Source: Amycolatopsis cihanbeyliensis (lineage in GTDB: Bacteria > Actinomycetota > Actinomycetes > Mycobacteriales > Pseudonocardiaceae). From it: a stretch of 64,000 nt of DNA. The notes below the pieces were generated by a model. That model worked only from the letters and a program-made list of their open reading frames with translations, did no database searches and had not been told where the DNA came from. The stretch spans positions 992,001-1,056,000 of the forward strand of contig NZ_VFML01000002.1 of NCBI RefSeq assembly GCF_006715045.1, in the 5' to 3' direction. Position numbers and translations under genes: made by a program. Shown here piece after piece: positions 10,501 to 17,911 of the stretch (within the stretch, counting starts at the first letter, position 1; every line of letters begins with the position of its first letter).

Positions 10501-10906
10501 CTCGACCGTCCTTCGCCACCACGGCCAGCTCGGCGGTTCCGGTCCGGCTTCCGGTCGCGAACCGGATCTGAACCGGGCTCGCTTTCGGACCGATCGTGCC
10601 GTCCGCGCGGCGCTGCAAGGTGAGATCCACCGGGACCCACTGGTCGTTCCGGCGCACCCGCTGCGGCTCATGGCTCTGCCGCAGGGTCAGGGTGCCGTCC
10701 GGATTGGCCTCCACCTCGGAGTACTCCGTCGTCTCCGACTCGACCGCCACCGGTTCACCGGCCTCCTCGGCGGCCGAGAGTGCCGCGGTGACCTCCGGTG
10801 ACTCCGGGTCGGCCCGCTCGGCGCCGGCCTGGCCCACGGCGATCAACGACAGCGGCAAAGAAAGCGCGGCAACGGCAGGCAGAAATCGGCGCACGGAAAC
10901 CGGCAT
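7571..10906 (-). CDS. Secreted LamG-domain protein upstream of the Rhs toxin
   Basis: This protein has 1,111 residues. The start at 10906 (MPVSVRRFLPAVAALSLPLS) is preferred because AAGGGGG lies six bases upstream; an ATG at 10912 directly abuts that site. A signal peptide ends near AGA. The N-terminal half contains a DNRLRE-like wall-associated region (FPVFIDPEYWWSGS, YISRSFFDIG). The C-terminal half carries two LamG/concanavalin-like jelly-roll domains (HWKLDGDTADGSGN...SYSVSAWAKLD and HYPLDEGSGDVAED...SYTVSAWVRLD). Large secreted proteins of this type often sit directly before actinobacterial Rhs genes and may help in display or export. It probably forms an operon with the toxin and immunity genes. 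The exact role is unknown. Confidence 0.85.
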   Translation of the reverse strand: MPVSVRRFLPAVAALSLPLSLIAVGQAGAERADPESPEVTAALSAAEEAGEPVAVESETTEYSEVEANPDGTLTLRQSHEPQRVRRNDQWVPVDLTLQRRADGTIGPKASPVQIRFATGSRTGTAELAVVAKDGREVGIGWNGDLPEPRLSGPTATYPEVLPGIDLVLTAKNSGFSQVLAVKNAQAARNPELRKLSFPSHERGVAPRLARDGGIEVLAEDGSVAFRGDASRMWDSRGNGGQTRARALASAAGSESAKSTMDVQVEGDAVVVHPDQEFLTSPERVFPVFIDPEYWWSGSKQNHAVVQSRWPDQRNYNRTDGDLGDLKAGVQGGYISRSFFDIGVGPMRGKVIHRATVRSRVIHSWSCDGGPTDLWLTGGIGPGTTWNSQPGWHRKLGSIYRSNHAAYCPSDGHAEVPIDGLMREAAGNGWTTMTFGLRATTMDSNDWRRFALDPVLEVVYNSAPDQPGELSMEGGEIPCATGQDRPFVFTETPRLRGRLSDPDAGMLDARFSLRSGPVGDSSEIWSGSTGNVPSGSFAEVTVPAGKVTEEGTYNWSMHVTDGDSSSNWVGNCEFEVDKTAPGTPAVSSTDYPGGGDTVAGGIGQTGAFTVTANGTSDVDHFLWSVTEDENDDPRTRADADRLGGSALVRWTPTLAGPQTMFVRSVDRAGNRSEIVRYKIFVREGEPLTTKLSGHWKLDGDTADGSGNDRTLTATGEADLTAEGYTGEAVSLDGSDQHLSHAAPVLDTSRSYSVSAWAKLDRAGEWWAVASQDGQHSSGFQLQATPDGKWAVVMFSEDVDGGGSRHARIVSEQGVQPGAWTHLVAAYDHGAEELRLYVNGAPAGELDYASTWNATGDFHVGAAMWKGARTDFFPGDIDEVRAYQRVIVDSEAALLANQPVLRAHYPLDEGSGDVAEDVATGRTAELTGTAGWSTGGEHPAAEFAGQWGENYGAVRGPRPAMRTDRSYTVSAWVRLDEVDDYARTAVSFGGDEFSPFMLQYRPESQKWCLLTSLRPDGAGGWFVLSEQQATAGEWVLLTGVYDVAHQETRLYVDGRYTATRTGVTGWNGPGELMIGGSRWTARDTDPWNGTVRDVRLYSGVLSDREIGRLYAQN

Positions 10907-11046
10907 ACCCATCCCCCTTATAGACGGTCACGAAATGCGGCGCCGTCAATTCCACCCCGCCGGATCAGGCGCGCCGACGAACGCTAGCAGGTGGGGATGC
11001 CCCTCGACTACCGACTAGAAAGTTAACAACCACCCTGTTTCGGTAA

Positions 11047-11070
11047 CGATCAGATACTAGTATTTGATCG
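11047..11070. promoter_or_regulatory. 24-bp near-perfect palindrome upstream of the toxin operon
   Basis: CGATCA, then one mismatched pair, then the perfect ten-base palindrome ATACTAGTAT, then the complementary arm TGATCG. It lies about 140 bp upstream of the LamG/Rhs operon start in an unusually AT-rich patch and looks like a dimeric regulator site. No regulator gene adjoins it. The rest of 10907-11153 holds only the presumed promoter and no gene. Confidence 0.5.
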
Positions 11071-11153
11071 AATGCGATCTCGGACTTGACCAACCGCCAT
11101 TCGTACCAATGTGTCGCTGACGAAAGGATTACACCCTACGTCGGGTGGACCGT

Positions 11154-11897
11154 TCAGTACGGCACGGTGCCCTTGGCGATGGTAGCGAGGGTGCCTTCCA
11201 GCCAGGTTCGCGCGGCGTACCACAGACCGCCGCCGAGCGAGATCCTGGCGACTCCGAGCCGCCCGAGCTCGGCGAGATCCGGGCCGCCGGGCAGGTAGGT
11301 CGCGTTGACCGGCGCGGGACGCACCGCCCCGACGAACGAGGCGAGCACCTCGGGGGAACGGACGTGGATCGGATAGACGCAGTCGGCGCCGGCCGCGAGG
11401 TAGCCTCGGGCTCGCCCGATCGCGTCCGCCAGCACGGCGTTCTCGTCCTCGGCACCGAGAAACACGTCGATGCGCGCGTTCAGCACCAACCCGTCCCCCG
11501 CGTGTTCCCGCAGCGAACCGATCAGCTCGGCTTGCTCCCCGGGCGACCTGATCGCGCCCCTTCCGTGGTCGGTGTCCTCGATGTTGCAGCCGACCGCCCC
11601 GGTGTCCAGCAGCCGGCCAGCCAGCTCCGCCGCGGGCAGGCCGTACCCGGACTCGGCGTCGACCGTCACCGGCACCTCGGCGGCGCGCACGATGCGCCCC
11701 GCCGCGGCGAACATCTCCCCGGCGGGTGCCTTTCCACCGTCCGGATAACCCAGCGCGGCGGCCACGGCGACCGAACTGGTCGCGACCACAGGGAAACCGG
11801 CTGCCGCGACCAGCCGTGCCGTATCGGCGTCCCAGGCGTTCGGCAACACCAACGGATCGGCGGGCACGTGCAACGCCCGCAACCGCTCGGCCGTCAC
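11154..11897 (-). CDS. Isocitrate lyase/PEP mutase family protein
   Basis: The 247-residue protein covers the whole TIM-barrel of the PEP mutase/isocitrate lyase superfamily: LPNAWDADTARLVAAAGFPVVATSS at the N-terminus, VDAESGYG as the metal-binding strand, CNIEDTD, and NARIDVFL. The family cleaves or forms C-C or C-P bonds next to a carboxylate (2-methylisocitrate lyase, oxaloacetase, phosphonopyruvate enzymes). The lyase flexible loop with a catalytic Cys is not evident, so the substrate is not assigned. The GTG start overlaps the stop of the upstream AhpD-like gene by four bases, indicating translational coupling. The pair is divergent from a MocR regulator. Confidence 0.8.
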   Translation of the reverse strand: MTAERLRALHVPADPLVLPNAWDADTARLVAAAGFPVVATSSVAVAAALGYPDGGKAPAGEMFAAAGRIVRAAEVPVTVDAESGYGLPAAELAGRLLDTGAVGCNIEDTDHGRGAIRSPGEQAELIGSLREHAGDGLVLNARIDVFLGAEDENAVLADAIGRARGYLAAGADCVYPIHVRSPEVLASFVGAVRPAPVNATYLPGGPDLAELGRLGVARISLGGGLWYAARTWLEGTLATIAKGTVPY

Positions 11898-12358
11898 CAG
11901 TCGGTCCCCGGCAGTTCCTTACGGCTGGTCACGCCCAGCCGGTTGAGCGTGTTGATCAGCGCGATCGCCCAGCCGACGGCCGCGTACTGCTGCTCGGTGA
12001 ACACCGCGGTGGCCTGCTCGTAGACCTCGTCCGGAACGTCCTGGGTCTGCGCGAGCCTGGTCATCGCCTCGGTCAGCGCCAGCGCCGCCCGCTCCTGCTC
12101 GGTGTAGAGCGCGGTTTCCCGCCACGCGGCCAGCAGGACGATGCGGCGGTCGCTCTCCCCCGCCTTGCGGGCGTCCCGCGCGTGCACGTCGAGGCAGAAG
12201 GCGCAGCCGTTGAGCTGCGACGCCCTGATCTTGATCAGTTCCAGTAGTCCCTGGTCGAGCCCGGCGTCGGCCGCGGCCTTGGCGACCGTCTGCTCCAGCC
12301 CGCGCAATTCCTTGAAGGCCCCGGGAAGGGCCGGACTGAGTTGAATTCGTGTGCTCAC
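11894..12358 (-). CDS. AhpD-like carboxymuconolactone decarboxylase family protein
   Basis: A 154-residue all-helical protein with the AhpD peroxidase-type motif: CAFCLDVHARDA holds the CxxC pair and the following His of the proton relay. This points to a peroxidase-like or thiol-redox protein rather than a true decarboxylase. I place the start at GTG 12358 (MSTRIQLSPAL), just after a GGGGG stretch; GTG codons at 12367 and 12379 are in frame and cannot be excluded. It is the first gene of a two-gene unit facing a MocR regulator. Confidence 0.8.
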   Translation of the reverse strand: MSTRIQLSPALPGAFKELRGLEQTVAKAAADAGLDQGLLELIKIRASQLNGCAFCLDVHARDARKAGESDRRIVLLAAWRETALYTEQERAALALTEAMTRLAQTQDVPDEVYEQATAVFTEQQYAAVGWAIALINTLNRLGVTSRKELPGTDW

Positions 12359-12396
12359 ATCCCCCACGGTAACGACCACTGGTCCACGGCCGTAGT

Positions 12397-12426
12397 CCAG
12401 TTGATCACCAAACTGGTGGGCCAGTT
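12397..12426. promoter_or_regulatory. Triple half-site operator for the MocR regulator
   Basis: Three copies of one hexamer in alternating orientation: CCAGTT (12397-12402), AACTGG (12411-12416), CCAGTT (12421-12426). Spacers are 8 and 4 bp. The sites lie between the AhpD-like gene and the MocR gene, immediately upstream of the putative -10 TAGGGT (12431-12436) of the regulator, which is eight bases before its ATG. The arrangement fits autoregulation plus control of the divergent genes. Confidence 0.6.
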
Positions 12427-12444
12427 CGGCTAGGGTGCCGAGCT

Positions 12445-13827
12445 ATGACCGACTCCTCGTCACCGGGCAAGGACCTGCATCTGGACTGGTCGCCGGGCTC
12501 CGGGAGGGAGGGGCTGACGGCGGCGCTGCGCTCGGCCATCCAGGGCGGCAGGTTGCGGCACGGCGAGGCGCTGCCGTCCACCAGGGCGCTGGCCCGCGAT
12601 CTCGGCGTGGCGCGCGGCACGGTGACGCGGGTGTACGAGCAACTCGTGGCCGAGGGGTACCTGCGCAGCAGCCAGGGCGCGCCGACAAGGGTTGCCACCA
12701 CCGGGGAGCGGCCGAGCTCGCCACCGCGCCGCTCCGGAACCGACCCGCCCGCACGATGGAGCCTGCTGCCGGGGCGGCCCGATCTCTCGGCGTTCCCGCG
12801 CTCGCTCTGGGCCTCCGCCACCCGGCGGGTGCTGCGGAGGGCCCCGGCGAGCGCGCTGGGTTACGTCGAGGAACATGGCCAGTACGAGCTGCGCACCGCG
12901 CTGGCCCGGTACCTCGCGCGGAGCAGGGGCGTGCTGGCCGACCCGGACCGGATCGTGGTCTGCGCGGGTCACTCGCACGCGATCTGGCTGCTCGCCACCG
13001 TGCTGCGCGAACGTGGCGAGCCGGAGCTGGCGTTCGAGGATCCCTCACTACCGATCTTCCGCACGGTGGCGGCGAACGCCGGTGCCGTGGTGACCGGGGT
13101 CGGGGTGGACGGCGCCGGCGTCCGGGTGTCCGAACTGGACTCCCCCGCGGTGGTCGTGACGCCGGCACATCAGTACCCACTCGGCGTGACCCTCGCGCCG
13201 CGGCGGCGGGCCGAGCTCGCCCGGTGGGCGACGACCGCCGGCGGGCTGGTGATCGAGGACGACTACGACGGCGAGTTCCGGCTCGACCGGCAACCGGTGG
13301 GGGCGGTGCAAGCCCTGGCACCGGAACGGATCGTCTACGCCGGTACGGCGAGCAAGACGCTGGCGCCCGGGTTGCGAATCGCCTGGCTCGTCCTCCCACG
13401 GGCGCTGGTCGAACCGGTACGCGCGGCAATGACGGCCACCGGCTGGCGCCCCTCGGCGCTGGACCAGCTGATTCTCGCCGACCTGCTCGAGTCCGGGGGC
13501 TACGACCAGCACGTGCGGCGGCTGCGGGCGAGCTACCGCGCACGCCGCGACCGCCTCCTCGGGGCCGTTCCCGGATACCTGCGGCCCACCGGCATTCCCG
13601 CCGGGCTGCATCTGGTGCTGATGTTGCCCGAAGGCGGCCCGACCGAGGAACGGGTACGCGCGGCGGCCGGCAGGCACGAGCTGGCGCTGGAGACGCTGGG
13701 CTGGAACTGGATGCGCACCGGCGACCATCCGCAGGGACTCATCCTCGGCTACGCGGCACCTGCCGAGCACGCCTTCGGGCCCACGTTGGATGCCCTGCTC
13801 GGCACGCTGGCCGAGGTGTACGGCTGA
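12445..13827 (+). CDS. MocR-type GntR/aminotransferase transcriptional regulator
   Basis: The protein has 460 residues. An N-terminal GntR winged helix (LPSTRALARDLGVARGTVTRVYEQLVAEGYL, residues ~45-75) is followed by a fold-type-I aminotransferase domain. PLP-site features are visible: IEDDYDGEFRLDR and the lysine in GTASKTLAPGLRIAW. MocR proteins sense PLP or an amine/amino-acid adduct and usually control a neighbouring gene. Here the divergent AhpD-like/PEP-mutase-like pair is the obvious target. The -10 TAGGGT ends eight bases before ATG and there is no Shine-Dalgarno, so the transcript is probably leaderless. Confidence 0.9.
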   Translation: MTDSSSPGKDLHLDWSPGSGREGLTAALRSAIQGGRLRHGEALPSTRALARDLGVARGTVTRVYEQLVAEGYLRSSQGAPTRVATTGERPSSPPRRSGTDPPARWSLLPGRPDLSAFPRSLWASATRRVLRRAPASALGYVEEHGQYELRTALARYLARSRGVLADPDRIVVCAGHSHAIWLLATVLRERGEPELAFEDPSLPIFRTVAANAGAVVTGVGVDGAGVRVSELDSPAVVVTPAHQYPLGVTLAPRRRAELARWATTAGGLVIEDDYDGEFRLDRQPVGAVQALAPERIVYAGTASKTLAPGLRIAWLVLPRALVEPVRAAMTATGWRPSALDQLILADLLESGGYDQHVRRLRASYRARRDRLLGAVPGYLRPTGIPAGLHLVLMLPEGGPTEERVRAAAGRHELALETLGWNWMRTGDHPQGLILGYAAPAEHAFGPTLDALLGTLAEVYG

Positions 13828-13842
13828 GTGGCGTGCGGGAAC

Positions 13843-13926
13843 GGCAAACTCGCCTACGCAGACGGCCAACTCACGCGCGTGGCGGGCAAACACGCGGACG
13901 TGGGCGGCAAACACGCCGGGTGAGCT
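13843..13926. repeat. Tandem 21-bp repeat array, copy 1 (four units)
   Basis: Four consecutive 21-bp units start at 13843, 13864, 13885 and 13906, each beginning GGCAAAC or GGCCAAC followed by a CGC/ACGTGG-type half. The array fills the gap between the convergent MocR and meaB stop codons. A related five-unit array is at 58065-58169. Units are too short and spacerless for CRISPR. It is an interspersed intergenic repeat family of unknown role. Confidence 0.8.
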
Positions 13927-13932
13927 GGGGGT

Positions 13933-14898
13933 TCATCCGCGCAGGCTACGGGTGAGCCGGTCGGCGGCGGCGTACGGGTCGAGGCTGCCGCGGACCACCT
14001 GGTCGGCCAACTCGGCGAGGAGGTCGCCGCCGTGCAGGTCGCCCAGCTCGGCGCGCAGGTCGTGTAGCGCGATCGCCTCGATCTCGCCGCCGGCTCTGGT
14101 GGCGCGCCGCCGGTACAGTTCACCGTGCGAGTCCAGCCAGCCGCGGTGCTCGGCCAGCACGCCGGCCACCTCCGCGGCGCCCTCGCCCCGCGCGGCGACC
14201 GTGCGTACGACCGGCTGGCGCCAGTAGTGCCCGCGCAGCTCGCGCCTGCTCATCGCGATCATCTGCTTCAGCTCGCGCACCGTGGCGTCGGCGCCGTCGC
14301 GGTCGGCCTTGTTCACCACGAACACGTCGGCGATCTCCAGCACGCCCGCCTTGGCCGCCTGGATGCCATCGCCCATACCGGGGGCGAGCAGCACCACCGT
14401 GGTGTCGGCCAGCCGCACGACATCCACTTCGGACTGCCCGACACCGACGGTCTCGATCAGCACGACGTCGAATCCCGCCGCGTCCAGCACGCGCACCGCC
14501 TGCGGCGTCGCCCAGGACAGCCCGCCGAGGTGCCCGCGGGTGGCCATCGAGCGGATGAACACGCCGCTGTCGGTGGCATGCTCGGCCATCCGGACGCGGT
14601 CGCCGAGCAGGGCGCCCCCGGAGAACGGCGAGGAGGGGTCGATCGCGAGCACGCCAACCCGCTTGTCCTGCGCCCGCAGCTCGGAGATCAGCATCGAGGT
14701 CGCCGTGGACTTGCCGACGCCGGGCGGCCCGGTGAGCCCGACCAGCTGCGCGCGCCCGGTGTGCGGCACCAGGGCCCGCGCGACCTCGCGTAGTTGCGGG
14801 TGGGCGTGCTCGACCAGCGAGATCAGCTTGGCGACGGCCCGCGGGCTGTGTTGCAGGGCCTGGCCGACCAGCCCCTCGACGTCGAGCGGAACCGCCAC
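13933..14898 (-). CDS. meaB: Methylmalonyl-CoA mutase-associated GTPase MeaB
   Basis: A 321-residue G3E-family P-loop GTPase that protects and reloads adenosylcobalamin-dependent methylmalonyl-CoA mutase. The Walker A motif GLTGPPGVGKST is near residue 55. Further motifs are LAIDPSSPFSGGALLGDR, the ETVGVGQSE switch and VVNKAD for guanine recognition. Length matches the family. The GTG start is four bases past the thiolase stop, so the two genes form one unit. The mutase itself is not in this window. The thiolase and divergent epimerase next door fit propionyl/methylmalonyl-CoA metabolism, and the meaB-thiolase-mce order near a filP gene recalls Streptomyces. Confidence 0.95.
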   Translation of the reverse strand: MAVPLDVEGLVGQALQHSPRAVAKLISLVEHAHPQLREVARALVPHTGRAQLVGLTGPPGVGKSTATSMLISELRAQDKRVGVLAIDPSSPFSGGALLGDRVRMAEHATDSGVFIRSMATRGHLGGLSWATPQAVRVLDAAGFDVVLIETVGVGQSEVDVVRLADTTVVLLAPGMGDGIQAAKAGVLEIADVFVVNKADRDGADATVRELKQMIAMSRRELRGHYWRQPVVRTVAARGEGAAEVAGVLAEHRGWLDSHGELYRRRATRAGGEIEAIALHDLRAELGDLHGGDLLAELADQVVRGSLDPYAAADRLTRSLRG

Positions 14899-14902
14899 GG
14901 GG

Positions 14903-16090
14903 TCAGTTCTTCGGCACGCTGATCAGCAGCGCGTCACCCTGACCACCGCCACCGCACAGGGCCGCCGCGCCCAGGCCACCGCCACGCCTGCGCAGCTCGT
15001 AGGCGAGGTGCACCGCGAGCCTGGCCCCGGAGGCGCCGATCGGGTGACCGAGGGCGATCGCGCCGCCGTTCACGTTGACCTGCTCCGGGTCGACGCCGAG
15101 CTCCCGGGTGGAGACCAGGCCGACCGCGGCGAACGCCTCGTTGATCTCCACCAGATCCAGCGCGCTCGCGTCCAGCTTCGCCTTCGCCAGCGCGGCCTTG
15201 ACCGCGTTCGCCGGCTGCTCGTGCAGGCTGGCGTCCGGCCCGGCGACCACCCCGTGCGCGCCGATCTCGGCCAGCGGGGCGATCCCCAGTTCCTCGGCCT
15301 TGGCCTTGCTGGCCACCACCACGGCGGCGGCACCGTCGGAGATCTGCGAGGCCGAGCCCGCGGTGATGGTGCCGTCGGCGGCGAACGCGGGACGCAGCGC
15401 GCCGAGCCCCTCGGCGGTGGTGTCCCCACGCACCCCCTCGTCCGTGCCGAACACCAGCGGGTCCTTCTTCCGCTGCGGAATCTCCACCTCGACGATCTCC
15501 TCGGCGAACCGGCCGGACTCGATCGCCGCGGACGCCCGCTGGTGGGAACGGGCGGCGAACTCGTCCTGCTCGGCACGGGTGAGCCCGTAACGGCTGTTGT
15601 ACTTCTCCGTGGACGCGCCCATGGCCACCTGATCGAAGGCGCAGAACAGGCCGTCGTGGGCCATGTGGTCGACCAGCGTGGTGTCGCCGTACTTGAAACC
15701 GGAACGGGACTTCGGCAGCAGGTGCGGCGCTTGGGTCATCGACTCCTGGCCGCCCGCGACCACCAGGTCGAACTCGCCGGCCCGGATGAGCTGGTCGGCG
15801 AGGGCGATCGCGTCGAGGCCGGAAAGGCAGACCTTGTTCACCGTCAGGGCGGGGACATCCATCGGGACGCCCGCGGCGACGGCTGCCTGCCGGGCCGGGA
15901 TCTGCCCGGCGCCCGCGGTGAGCACCTGGCCCATGATCGTGTACTGCACCGCGTCCGGGGAGACTCCCGCCCGCTCCAGCGCCGCCTTGATGGCGAAGCC
16001 GCCGAGCTGGGCACCGGAGAAGTCCTTGAGCGAACCGAGCAACCGACCGATCGGGGTACGGGCGGCGCCAAGGAGCACGGAACCGGACAC
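14903..16090 (-). CDS. Acetyl-CoA C-acetyltransferase (thiolase)
   Basis: This 395-residue biosynthetic-type thiolase condenses two acetyl-CoA to acetoacetyl-CoA, or the reverse. The start is GTG at 16090 ([15 protein letters not shown]), with GGAGG five bases upstream; the frame stays open to 16252 but without start signals. Catalytic residues are visible: the nucleophilic Cys in [11 protein letters not shown], the His in [17 protein letters not shown] and the C-terminal Cys in ALCGGGGQG. It is co-transcribed with meaB and divergent from mce. Acetoacetyl-CoA from this step would feed the crotonyl-CoA made and reduced by the ccr product 2 kb away. Confidence 0.95.
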   Translation of the reverse strand: MSGSVLLGAARTPIGRLLGSLKDFSGAQLGGFAIKAALERAGVSPDAVQYTIMGQVLTAGAGQIPARQAAVAAGVPMDVPALTVNKVCLSGLDAIALADQLIRAGEFDLVVAGGQESMTQAPHLLPKSRSGFKYGDTTLVDHMAHDGLFCAFDQVAMGASTEKYNSRYGLTRAEQDEFAARSHQRASAAIESGRFAEEIVEVEIPQRKKDPLVFGTDEGVRGDTTAEGLGALRPAFAADGTITAGSASQISDGAAAVVVASKAKAEELGIAPLAEIGAHGVVAGPDASLHEQPANAVKAALAKAKLDASALDLVEINEAFAAVGLVSTRELGVDPEQVNVNGGAIALGHPIGASGARLAVHLAYELRRRGGGLGAAALCGGGGQGDALLISVPKN

Positions 16091-16136
16091 GACAGCCTCC
16101 AAGCCTCGTTGCGGGACCAACTCGGGAAACGATACC

Positions 16137-16150
16137 GCTCGGTACCGAGC
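16137..16150. promoter_or_regulatory. 14-bp perfect palindrome in thiolase/mce divergent promoter
   Basis: GCTCGGTACCGAGC is a perfect palindrome in the 127-bp divergent region. On the minus strand it sits between a possible -35 (ATTCAG) and a -10 TATCGT (16134-16129) of the thiolase-meaB unit, a position suited to repression. The regulator is unknown; the TetR gene after mce is one candidate. Confidence 0.5.
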
Positions 16151-16217
16151 ACTGAATCGAGCACTGTGAGGGGGCGCACGGGGCGCGCAGCGTGCTGAAC
16201 CGCTTACCCTGCTCGAC

Positions 16218-16661
16218 ATGAGTAACAACTGGCAGTCGTTCGTCACCACCATCGACCACGTCGGTGTGGCCGTCGCTGATCTCGACGCCGCGATCGACTT
16301 CTATGCCAGCACCTTCGGCCTGGAGGCCACGCACACGGAGGTGAACGAGGAGCAGGGCGTCCGCGAGGCGATGCTGCACGCCCCCGGCGACACCGGCGGC
16401 CCCGCGGTGCAGTTGCTCGCCCCGTTGCGCCCGGAATCGACGATCGCGAAGTTCCTGGACACCAGGGGGCCCGGACTGCAGCAGCTCGCCTACCGGGTTA
16501 CCGACCTGGAAGGGGCCAGCGCGGCGCTGCGGGAGAAAGGCATGCGCCTGCTGTATGACGAGCCGCGGCGCGGCACGGCGAACAGCAGGGTGAACTTCGT
16601 GCATCCGAAGGACGCCGGTGGGGTGCTCGTCGAGCTGGTCGAACCGGCGGCGGAACACTAA
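16218..16661 (+). CDS. mce: Methylmalonyl-CoA epimerase
   Basis: The product is a 147-residue glyoxalase/VOC-fold enzyme interconverting (2R)- and (2S)-methylmalonyl-CoA. The metal-ligand His is in [31 protein letters not shown] and [15 protein letters not shown], with the Glu ligand, form the second half. The -10 TACCCT (16205-16210) ends seven bases before ATG, so the message is probably leaderless. The stop overlaps the convergent TetR stop by four bases. Its function fits the divergent thiolase-meaB unit. Confidence 0.93.
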   Translation: MSNNWQSFVTTIDHVGVAVADLDAAIDFYASTFGLEATHTEVNEEQGVREAMLHAPGDTGGPAVQLLAPLRPESTIAKFLDTRGPGLQQLAYRVTDLEGASAALREKGMRLLYDEPRRGTANSRVNFVHPKDAGGVLVELVEPAAEH

Positions 16662-17266
16662 GCGGGTGCCTCCCCGCGCGCCTTACCGCGCCCGGACAGC
16701 GCGGCGGCGATGAAGGCGAGTTCTCGTTCCATCGGATCCGGCTCGTCGTCCGCACCGTGTCTGGCCACCGAGTGCCGGTAGCTCACCGCGCGGGCCAGCA
16801 GCCCGGAGGCGCTCTCCACGTCGGCGAGTGCGATACCACCGGCGCCGGCCGCCGTGATCACCGAACGCACCTGGTGCACCAGCACCGTGAACCGCGCCTG
16901 CAGCGCGTCCCGCACCGCGCGATGGGTGTCGGCCTCCCGCCACAGCAGGTGGGACAGCATCCTGGAGGCGGACAACCTGCGGTCCAACTCGTCGACCAGC
17001 CTGCGCAGGCTCTCCGCGATATCACCGGGCACCACGACCCTGGCCGGCTCGATCCGCTCGTCCGGCAACCGCTCGACCAGTGCCGTCAGCAGGTCCGACT
17101 TGCGGCGGAAGTAGTAGTGAACCAACCCCTTGGGTACCCCGGCACGCTCGGCTATCCGGGAGGTGGGCGTCGCCTCGAAGCCGGACCTGGCGAACAACTC
17201 CTCGGCGGCGACCAGGATGCGCTCCCGTGCCGACGGGTCCTCCTTCGACCCCTTCGACCTCGCCAC
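16658..17266 (-). CDS. TetR-family transcriptional regulator
   Basis: A 202-residue repressor. The N-terminal HTH reads ARERILVAAEELFARSGFEATPTSRIAERAGVPKGLVHYYFRRKSDLL; the C-terminal ligand domain is typical in length but gives no hint of the effector. I chose the GTG at 17266 (MARSKGSKEDPS), with AAGGGG six bases upstream, over the more distal ATG. The inverted repeat at 17289-17319 just before the ribosome-binding site may be its own operator. Nearby candidate targets are the acyl-CoA genes mce, thiolase and ccr. Confidence 0.88.
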   Translation of the reverse strand: MARSKGSKEDPSARERILVAAEELFARSGFEATPTSRIAERAGVPKGLVHYYFRRKSDLLTALVERLPDERIEPARVVVPGDIAESLRRLVDELDRRLSASRMLSHLLWREADTHRAVRDALQARFTVLVHQVRSVITAAGAGGIALADVESASGLLARAVSYRHSVARHGADDEPDPMERELAFIAAALSGRGKARGEAPA

Positions 17267-17288
17267 CGGCTTCCCCTTCTCGTACGTT

Positions 17289-17319
17289 CGGGCCCACAAC
17301 GATAACCGTCGTGGGCCCG
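17289..17319. promoter_or_regulatory. Inverted repeat upstream of the TetR gene (operator or terminator)
   Basis: Arms CGGGCCCAC (17289-17297) and GTGGGCCCG (17311-17319) match perfectly and extend inward with one mismatch, around a short loop. It lies between the SPW-protein stop and the TetR start, both on the minus strand. It could be the TetR operator or a hairpin terminator of the upstream gene. There is no T run, so I favour operator slightly. Confidence 0.5.
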
Positions 17320-17347
17320 ACTCTGTCGAACTCAGTACCAGATCACC

Positions 17348-17719
17348 TCAGTGCTGGCCCGCGGTACGGCTGTGCGCCGCGTTGGCCATCGGCAGCGCGA
17401 CGGCGCCCGCCACGACGGTCAGCACACCGATGATCCAGGACGTCCATGCGGCTCCGGCCATCTCCGCGTAGCCCATCACCCACGGCGAGACGAAGAGTAG
17501 GACGCCGAGGACGATCTGGATACCTTCGCCGTACACCATCCCGGGCATCGCCAGTGATGCGAGGCCGTCCAGAGCCACCAGCGCGCCAAGGACGATCAGC
17601 GTCCACATCGCGGCGGTGTTGGTCTCCATCCACAGCGGGGTCAGCACCGCCACCACGCCGAACACCACCTCGGCCCAGTCATAGGGCCGCGTCCATGGAC
17701 GTGCCGAAGTCTCGGCCAT
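17348..17719 (-). CDS. SPW-repeat membrane protein
   Basis: The 123-residue integral membrane protein has about four hydrophobic helices (WAEVVFGVVAVLTPLW, MWTLIVLGALVALDGLASL, IQIVLGVLLFVSPWVMGYA, SWIIGVLTVVAGAVALPMA). The SPW motif is intact in FVSPW and degenerate in TPLW, giving the two-repeat layout of the family. Start ATG 17719 (MAETSARPW) has GAGGTGAT upstream. Function of SPW proteins is unknown. It is divergent from ccr and shares the 17787-17806 operator region. Confidence 0.85.
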   Translation of the reverse strand: MAETSARPWTRPYDWAEVVFGVVAVLTPLWMETNTAAMWTLIVLGALVALDGLASLAMPGMVYGEGIQIVLGVLLFVSPWVMGYAEMAGAAWTSWIIGVLTVVAGAVALPMANAAHSRTAGQH

Positions 17720-17786
17720 CGTGATCACCTCCGAGGGAGTCACTCCGTGAGCCGCGCGTTTCGCGGTTCCACCTGCATTATTCACC

Positions 17787-17806
17787 TTGATTGGCCGGCC
17801 GGTCAA
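17787..17806. promoter_or_regulatory. TTGA-GGCCGGCC-TCAA palindromic operator
   Basis: TTGATTGGCCGGCCGGTCAA: the outer TTGA/TCAA arms and the central GGCCGGCC are complementary, with two T/G positions between. This looks like a TetR-type operator. It lies in the divergent region between the SPW gene and ccr; the nearby TetR protein is the natural candidate to bind it. Confidence 0.5.
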
Positions 17807-17911
17807 ACACGGGGCGAAGCCGAAATGTGAGATTCGCTCGCGGAGTTGTGCCGCTCGTTACTCGCCAGTAATTTGAGTCCGCGAGCCGCCACCCTTCCCT
17901 CGGAGGTCCCG

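Noticed and set aside
13843..13926. Possible short CRISPR array
   Set aside because: Units are contiguous 21-mers without unique spacers, and there are no cas genes in the window.
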